A stretch of 55,696 nt of DNA, from contig JAICVS010000010.1 in NCBI GenBank assembly GCA_025935195.1, positions 1-55,696 on the forward strand. The letters are read 5' to 3'. The position numbers and the translations under genes were made by a program. The DNA is from Ktedonobacterales bacterium. GTDB taxonomy: Bacteria > Chloroflexota > Ktedonobacteria > Ktedonobacterales > JADMIN01. This document shows, piece after piece, positions 51,070-55,696 of the stretch (positions are counted from its first letter, which is position 1; each line of letters begins with the position of its first letter). The notes under the pieces are model-generated. The model saw nothing but the letters and a program-made list of their open reading frames with translations, ran no database searches and was not told the DNA's origin.

Positions 51070-51981
51070 GGTGAGAGCGCCTTTGCGCTTTGGATCGGAG
51101 GTGGCGCAATCTGACAGTATGTTCATCCAGTCTGATCCTCGCCATTATGATCGGCTCATTCGCTTGCGCCATGCGCGCCGCTCTGATATAATAGCGGTTG
51201 AAGTGGGGGCATGCAACGCGGCTCGCTACACGCGAGCGTTGGAAGTTCGCGAGCAGCCGAGAGCGCATGGGGCTTTCGGCACTTCGGCGTTCCAGCATCT
51301 TCGTGTGTCGAGTGAGGAGCGGCGGGTATGTAGGTCGTTCAGCAGAAGTACGCTATCACGGGTATCACGAACGTTCCACACTCCCGGCGCCCGCATCCGG
51401 GCGAGCATCCAGCATTGAGCGCGCCAGTATCGAGAGCGCATGGCACAGGCGCCGTGTTCCCCCGACCCACGCGGTCTTCTCCCCCTCTTCAATTTGGCCG
51501 GTCACATCGTCGCATCACGTCCCATACGCCAGAGCCGCCTACAGCGAGGCCGCGTGTCCCTCGCGACGGTCGGCGCGGCAAGGGATATGACGGGCGGCGT
51601 GGGCAAGCCGGCACACAGCGCGCGCTCCATGATGGCCGCTGATAGCCGCTGATGGCCGCGCCTCCGCCGAAACGCTGTATTGGCCACGCACCGCCGCGCA
51701 CCGCCGCGCGACAGGGATGCGCTCGCCAGTGGCATCCGCGTTTCGTCTGGGGTACGTGGTGGCGGCGTGTAGCGGCGGCGTGTAGCGGCGGCGCGACAAG
51801 CCAACCAAGCCGAAGCGGCGCGATGGCGCCGCGGACAGCGCACAGATGAGGGAGCCACACCTGCCCTCCCTCATCATTACCCCACGCACACGCGGGGGGA
51901 GATCACTTTAAAAGAATGAAAGGGGATCGGCGCTCACTTCTGACACGCCAGCGATGGGGGAGGGGCGCCGCACGTAGGACG
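51070..51981. other. Long leader/intergenic region ahead of the S1 gene
   Basis: About 910 bases with a strong plus-strand promoter at its left end. Stem-loops are visible, for example GCTCGC-TACAC-GCGAGC flanked by CAAC/GTTG at about 51212-51240. Short direct repeats include GTGTAGCGGCGGC twice at 51767-51792 and GCCGCTGAT near 51640. No frame resembles a protein, and I do not recognise tmRNA, RNase P, 6S or SRP RNA. Confidence 0.5.
51164..51192 (+). promoter_or_regulatory. Strong promoter, probably of the S1 gene leader
   Basis: TTGCGC (51164-51169), a 17-base spacer and a perfect TATAAT (51187-51192). The transcript would begin near 51199, about 780 bases ahead of the S1 start. Confidence 0.6.
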
Positions 51982-53952
51982 ATGAGCGTAGACGAGGACA
52001 AGACCGCGCAGATGACGGACGAGGGGCAGCAAAACGGCCATGACCAGAGCCATGACCAGAGCCATGACCAGAGCCATGACCAGAGCCATGACCAGAGCCA
52101 TGACCAGAGCCATGGCGCCTGGGGAGCGATGGATGACAACATTGACCTGCCCGACATGAGCGAGATGGCGCGCTTGCTGGATGAGCAGGAGACACAGTTC
52201 CGCAGCATCAAGCGCGGCGATGTCGTAGAGGGGCAGATCGTCCGCATCGATCCCGAAGAGATCCTGGTGGACATCGGTCTCAAGAGCGAGGGGGTGCTCT
52301 CGACCAAAGAGCTGCCTTCCGCCGGCTACGGCTCGCTCGCCGAGCTGAACGTGGGCGACAACGTGCTCGTCTACGTCATGCAGCCCGAGACGCCCGAAGG
52401 CCACGCCATCGTCTCGATCAAGCGTGCGCGCCTGGAGCGCCAGTGGCGCATCGCCCAGGAGCAGTACGAGCGCGGCGAACTGCTCGAGGCCGAGGTGATT
52501 GACCACAACAAGGGTGGCTTGATCGTCAACCTCGAGGGCATCCGCGGCTTCGTGCCGATCTCGCAGATACTCAACCTCAAGCGGGAGGACACCGCCGACA
52601 ACGCCGAGACGCAGCAGAAGCTGGCGAGCATGGTGGGCCGACGGCTCCAGCTCAAGATCATCGAGATCAATCGCAACCGCAACCGCCTGATCCTCTCGGA
52701 GCGCCTGGCGGTGCAGGAGTGGCGGGCCAAGCGGCGTGAGGAACTCTTGAACGAGCTGCAGGTGGGTGAGGTGCGCAAGGGCGTCGTCTCCAACCTCTCC
52801 AACTTTGGTGCGTTCGTGGATCTGGGCGGCGCCGATGGGCTGGTGCATATCAGCCAGCTCGCCTGGAGCCGGGTCAACCATCCGAGCGAGGTGCTCAAAG
52901 TCGGCCAGGATGTCGAGGTGCAGGTGCTCTCGGTGGATAAGGAGAAGAAGAAGATCGCCTTGTCCATCAAGCGCGCCGAGGTGGACCCGTGGACGACGGT
53001 GGAGAGCCGCTATACCGTCGGCCAGCTCGTGAAGGGCACGATCACCAAGATCGCTCCCTTCGGCGCCTTCGCCCGCATCGAGGACGGCATCGAGGGGCTG
53101 ATCCACCTCTCGGAGCTGCCGCCCGGCCAGCAAGATCCCAAGGCGGTGCTGAAGGAGGGCCAGGAGGTGACGGTGCGCATCCTGCGCATCGATCCGGACC
53201 GCCGCCGGCTCGGTCTTTCGATCCGGCAGGTCGAGGAGAGCACGTACGGTGAGCTGGCGGGCGAGGCCGTCGAGCCGGAAGTGCGCGCGCCAGTCGGCAC
53301 GGTGAGCGCCGAGGAGCCGGCGGAGGGGCGCGCGGACGTGGGGACGCCCGCCGCCGAGCAGCGCGCGCCAGCGCCCGCCGCCCCCGCGCCGGTGGCCCGC
53401 CGCCAGGAGGAGCCGCCGACGACGGCGATGGCCGCCGCCTTCCAGGCGGCCATGCGTGAGCAGCAGCGCGAACAGCCTACTCCCGCGCCCACCGCGGAGG
53501 CGACGCCCGCCACGGAAGCAGCGTTGGCGCCCGCCGCTGAGGCTCCCACCACGGAAGCTCCAGTTGCGGAGGCTCCGGTTGCCGAGGCTCCCGCTGAAGC
53601 GGCTCCGGCCGCTGAGGCTCCAGTTGCGGCGGCTGCCGCTACGGAGGCTCCGCCAGCTGAGGCCACGGCATCTGAGGTGACGGCGGCTGCCGCGCCCGTA
53701 ACGGAGGAGCGGCCGGCCGCCATCGCCGCACCAGCCACCGCGGACGCGGTAAACGGTGCGGAGGAGGAGACGGCACCGACGCCGGCAACGGCGGAGACAG
53801 TCGCGCCACCGGCTCCCACGAGTCGCAAGGCTCCGGAGGCGGCGAGCGCCAGCGATGCGGCCGAGCCAACAGCCGAGCCAGGCACACCGGCGGAGCCGGC
53901 CGCCACGGAGGAGGCACCTGCCGCGGAGGAGGCGTCTCAGCCGGGAGAGTAG
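51982..53952 (+). CDS. rpsA: S1-domain RNA-binding protein (ribosomal protein S1-like)
   Basis: A 656-residue protein. The N-terminus has HDQS repeats encoded by a 12-bp tandem repeat. Four S1 domains follow at about residues 75-145, 160-235, 252-325 and 335-410; the third and fourth are most canonical (VRKGVVSNLSNFGAFVDLGGADGLVHISQL, VKGTITKIAPFGAFARIEDGIEGLIHLSEL). The last 230 residues are Ala/Pro/Glu-rich with APVAEAPVAEAPAEAAPAAEAP runs and are probably disordered. S1 helps mRNA binding to the ribosome. The start is uncertain among 51916, 51982, 52012 and 52129; 52129 (GGGGAG nearby) would drop the HDQS repeats. Confidence 0.92.
   Translation: MSVDEDKTAQMTDEGQQNGHDQSHDQSHDQSHDQSHDQSHDQSHGAWGAMDDNIDLPDMSEMARLLDEQETQFRSIKRGDVVEGQIVRIDPEEILVDIGLKSEGVLSTKELPSAGYGSLAELNVGDNVLVYVMQPETPEGHAIVSIKRARLERQWRIAQEQYERGELLEAEVIDHNKGGLIVNLEGIRGFVPISQILNLKREDTADNAETQQKLASMVGRRLQLKIIEINRNRNRLILSERLAVQEWRAKRREELLNELQVGEVRKGVVSNLSNFGAFVDLGGADGLVHISQLAWSRVNHPSEVLKVGQDVEVQVLSVDKEKKKIALSIKRAEVDPWTTVESRYTVGQLVKGTITKIAPFGAFARIEDGIEGLIHLSELPPGQQDPKAVLKEGQEVTVRILRIDPDRRRLGLSIRQVEESTYGELAGEAVEPEVRAPVGTVSAEEPAEGRADVGTPAAEQRAPAPAAPAPVARRQEEPPTTAMAAAFQAAMREQQREQPTPAPTAEATPATEAALAPAAEAPTTEAPVAEAPVAEAPAEAAPAAEAPVAAAAATEAPPAEATASEVTAAAAPVTEERPAAIAAPATADAVNGAEEETAPTPATAETVAPPAPTSRKAPEAASASDAAEPTAEPGTPAEPAATEEAPAAEEASQPGE
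52039..52110. repeat. 12-bp tandem repeat in the S1 gene, six copies
   Basis: CATGACCAGAGC is repeated perfectly six times, encoding (H)DQS repeats in frame. Unit length is a multiple of three, so slippage would change the number of repeats without breaking the frame. Confidence 0.95.
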
Positions 53953-54005
53953 CACTGGGAGCGAACGGCGCCGTTGTTCGGTTGGCGCCAGTATCCAGGC
54001 CGTTC

Positions 54006-54040
54006 AGGGCCGCCGTCACGGGTGTCGTGGTGGCGGCCCT
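54006..54040 (+). terminator. Strong hairpin after the S1 gene
   Basis: AGGGCCGCC (54006-54014) pairs with GGCGGCCCT (54032-54040), and inside it CACG pairs with CGTG around a five-base loop. No T-run follows, so termination would rely on the stem alone or on Rho. It starts 54 bases after the stop codon. Confidence 0.5.
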
Positions 54041-54073
54041 GGCGTTCGCCCCGCAACGTGACTGGCGGTGTGG

Positions 54074-54103
54074 TGAACATGACGTACCCGCGCGCCGTAT
54101 AAT
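54074..54103 (+). promoter_or_regulatory. Promoter in the S1-clpC gap (distal)
   Basis: TGAACA (54074-54079), 18 bases, then perfect TATAAT (54098-54103). It would give clpC a leader of almost 600 bases or a separate RNA. Confidence 0.5.
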
Positions 54104-54597
54104 CTCTTAGAGGGGCCGATGCGCGCGGCGAATGGAAACGATGTCTCCGCTCACCACGCGCGTTAGAACCACAAGACGATGTGGATGTGTATGCCTGAGC
54201 GGGGACGACGCGATCGCGGCGAGCCGGTGTGAGGGCCGGCGGCGCCGACAGCGAAGCATCCGCACGGGGAGCGTTTCCGTAGGAAGCACGAGGAGCGCGG
54301 CGTTCTCACGCTGCCGCGAGCAGACGCAACCGGATGGTATGCGGTTTCGGCGCGCGGCTTGCGAAAGAGAGAGCGACGGCGCCCGTGCGGTGACGATAGA
54401 GATGATTGTGTGTTCGCGGCGGCCGTGCTGTGTGAGCGGCGGCGCGCGACACCTGGCGAGCGAGAGCGAGACCTTTCAGGCGAGGGAGTTCCCGCGAGCG
54501 GCAAACAGGCTCTCATGACCGCGTCCCACCCGCGAGCATGAGGACGCGCGAGCGGTGCGAATCCGTTTGAACAGCGGATTCGCGCCGATGGGCCGAT

Positions 54598-54626
54598 TTG
54601 ACGCTCCGTCGTGGATGGCGTATCAT
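54598..54626 (+). promoter_or_regulatory. clpC promoter (proximal)
   Basis: TTGACG (54598-54603), exactly 17 bases, then TATCAT (54621-54626). Expected start is near 54633, about 63 bases before the clpC GTG. Five of six bases match consensus in each hexamer. Confidence 0.65.
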
Positions 54627-54695
54627 TAAGCACGGGTTTACCTGAGGTGGAGGGGCCCGGTTCCACCCTCGTCTCTGAAAGGGGGGATACATCAG

Positions 54696-55696
<1,001 letters not shown>

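Larger units (their letters stand above)
53953..54695. other. Long intergenic/leader region between the S1 gene and clpC
   Basis: About 740 bases. It holds a strong hairpin after the S1 gene and two promoter-like elements, listed separately. The plus-strand frame at 54132-54518 is Arg/Cys-rich and not protein-like. No known RNA family was recognised. Confidence 0.5.

Noticed and set aside
51199-51600. tmRNA, RNase P RNA or 6S RNA in the S1 leader
   Set aside because: No tRNA-like ends, no tag frame and none of the conserved core sequences of these RNAs could be seen. Only generic stem-loops are present.
52039-52110. Possible CRISPR-like array
   Set aside because: The 12-bp units are contiguous with no spacers and lie in frame inside a coding region, so this is a simple tandem repeat.
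51934-53955. A 673-codon minus-strand open frame
   Set aside because: It is the exact antisense of the S1 gene. The product is Leu/Arg/Gly repeats produced by the Ala/Pro/Glu tail read backwards, and the S1 domains on the other strand are unmistakable.
54132-54518. A 128-codon plus-strand frame before clpC
   Set aside because: The product is rich in Arg, Cys and Ser with no hydrophobic core or motif, and no ribosome site precedes it.

Overview
This is a GC-rich window, estimated by eye at about two thirds G+C, from a bacterial chromosome with mostly housekeeping content. The gene set points to Chloroflexota, possibly the Ktedonobacteria/Thermomicrobia side: nadD next to a DUF951 gene, rpmE next to an MGDG-synthase-type glycosyltransferase and a DUF1385 gene, ClpC, a four-domain S1 protein with a low-complexity tail, and an ECF sigma factor paired with a Rieske protein. 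That assignment is inference from content and gene order, not from any search. No tRNA, rRNA or CRISPR array was found.

Layout. 1-6.5 kb (+): 3' part of an oligopeptidase F gene, an MscS channel, nadD, a DUF951 gene, an MFS exporter and a family 9 glycosyltransferase. 6.7-10.3 kb (+): a two-gene heterodimeric ABC exporter. 10.3-20.9 kb (mostly -): a large TPR protein, a FAD oxidoreductase, a small acidic duplicated protein, guaB with a terminator-like hairpin in its leader, an orphan DUF433 protein, a dual-specificity phosphatase, DUF1385, an MGDG-synthase-like glycosyltransferase and rpmE. 21-23.4 kb (+): aroC and purQ, followed by a TnpB/IS605-type non-coding remnant. 23.6-28.5 kb (-): two paralogous Pro-rich membrane proteins, a repeat-dense intergenic region, a response regulator/histidine kinase operon and a membrane protein. 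28.6-31.7 kb (+): a pentapeptide-repeat/channel fusion, a VapBC-type pair and a membrane protein. 31.7-34.3 kb (-): an LLM flavin oxidoreductase beside a decayed copy, a DinB-like/TPR protein and a rhodanese. 34.4-41.2 kb (+): a WYL regulator, a secreted CHAP/propeller/lectin protein, a Nudix enzyme, a SufT-like protein and a sigma-54 with a zinc-ribbon insertion. 41.2-42.8 kb (-): an ECF sigma factor with a membrane Rieske protein whose N-terminus looks anti-sigma-like. 43-45.9 kb (+): a dUTPase-like enzyme, an HNH protein, a membrane protein and a FemAB/GNAT protein. 45.9-51.1 kb (-): an SPFH-like membrane protein, a shortened IS982 element with intact 19-bp ends, RidA with a threonine dehydratase, and a CoA-type Nudix enzyme. 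51.1-55.7 kb (+): a very long leader, an S1 protein, a second long leader and the 5' part of clpC.

Functional links that the sequence supports: threonine dehydratase makes enamine/imine products that RidA removes; ECF sigma with a Rieske partner reads as a redox-sensing module; the two ABC half-transporters carry complementary changes that would build one degenerate and one active ATP site; rpoN and SufT are codirectional neighbours. Most genes are tightly packed with ATGA, GTGA or TGATG overlaps. Decay and mobility marks are limited to the IS982 element, the IS605-like remnant, the broken LLM copy and two families of short dispersed intergenic repeats.

Start codons were moved downstream of the longest open frame wherever a Shine-Dalgarno sequence and family knowledge favoured it. 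Promoters are pattern matches by eye.
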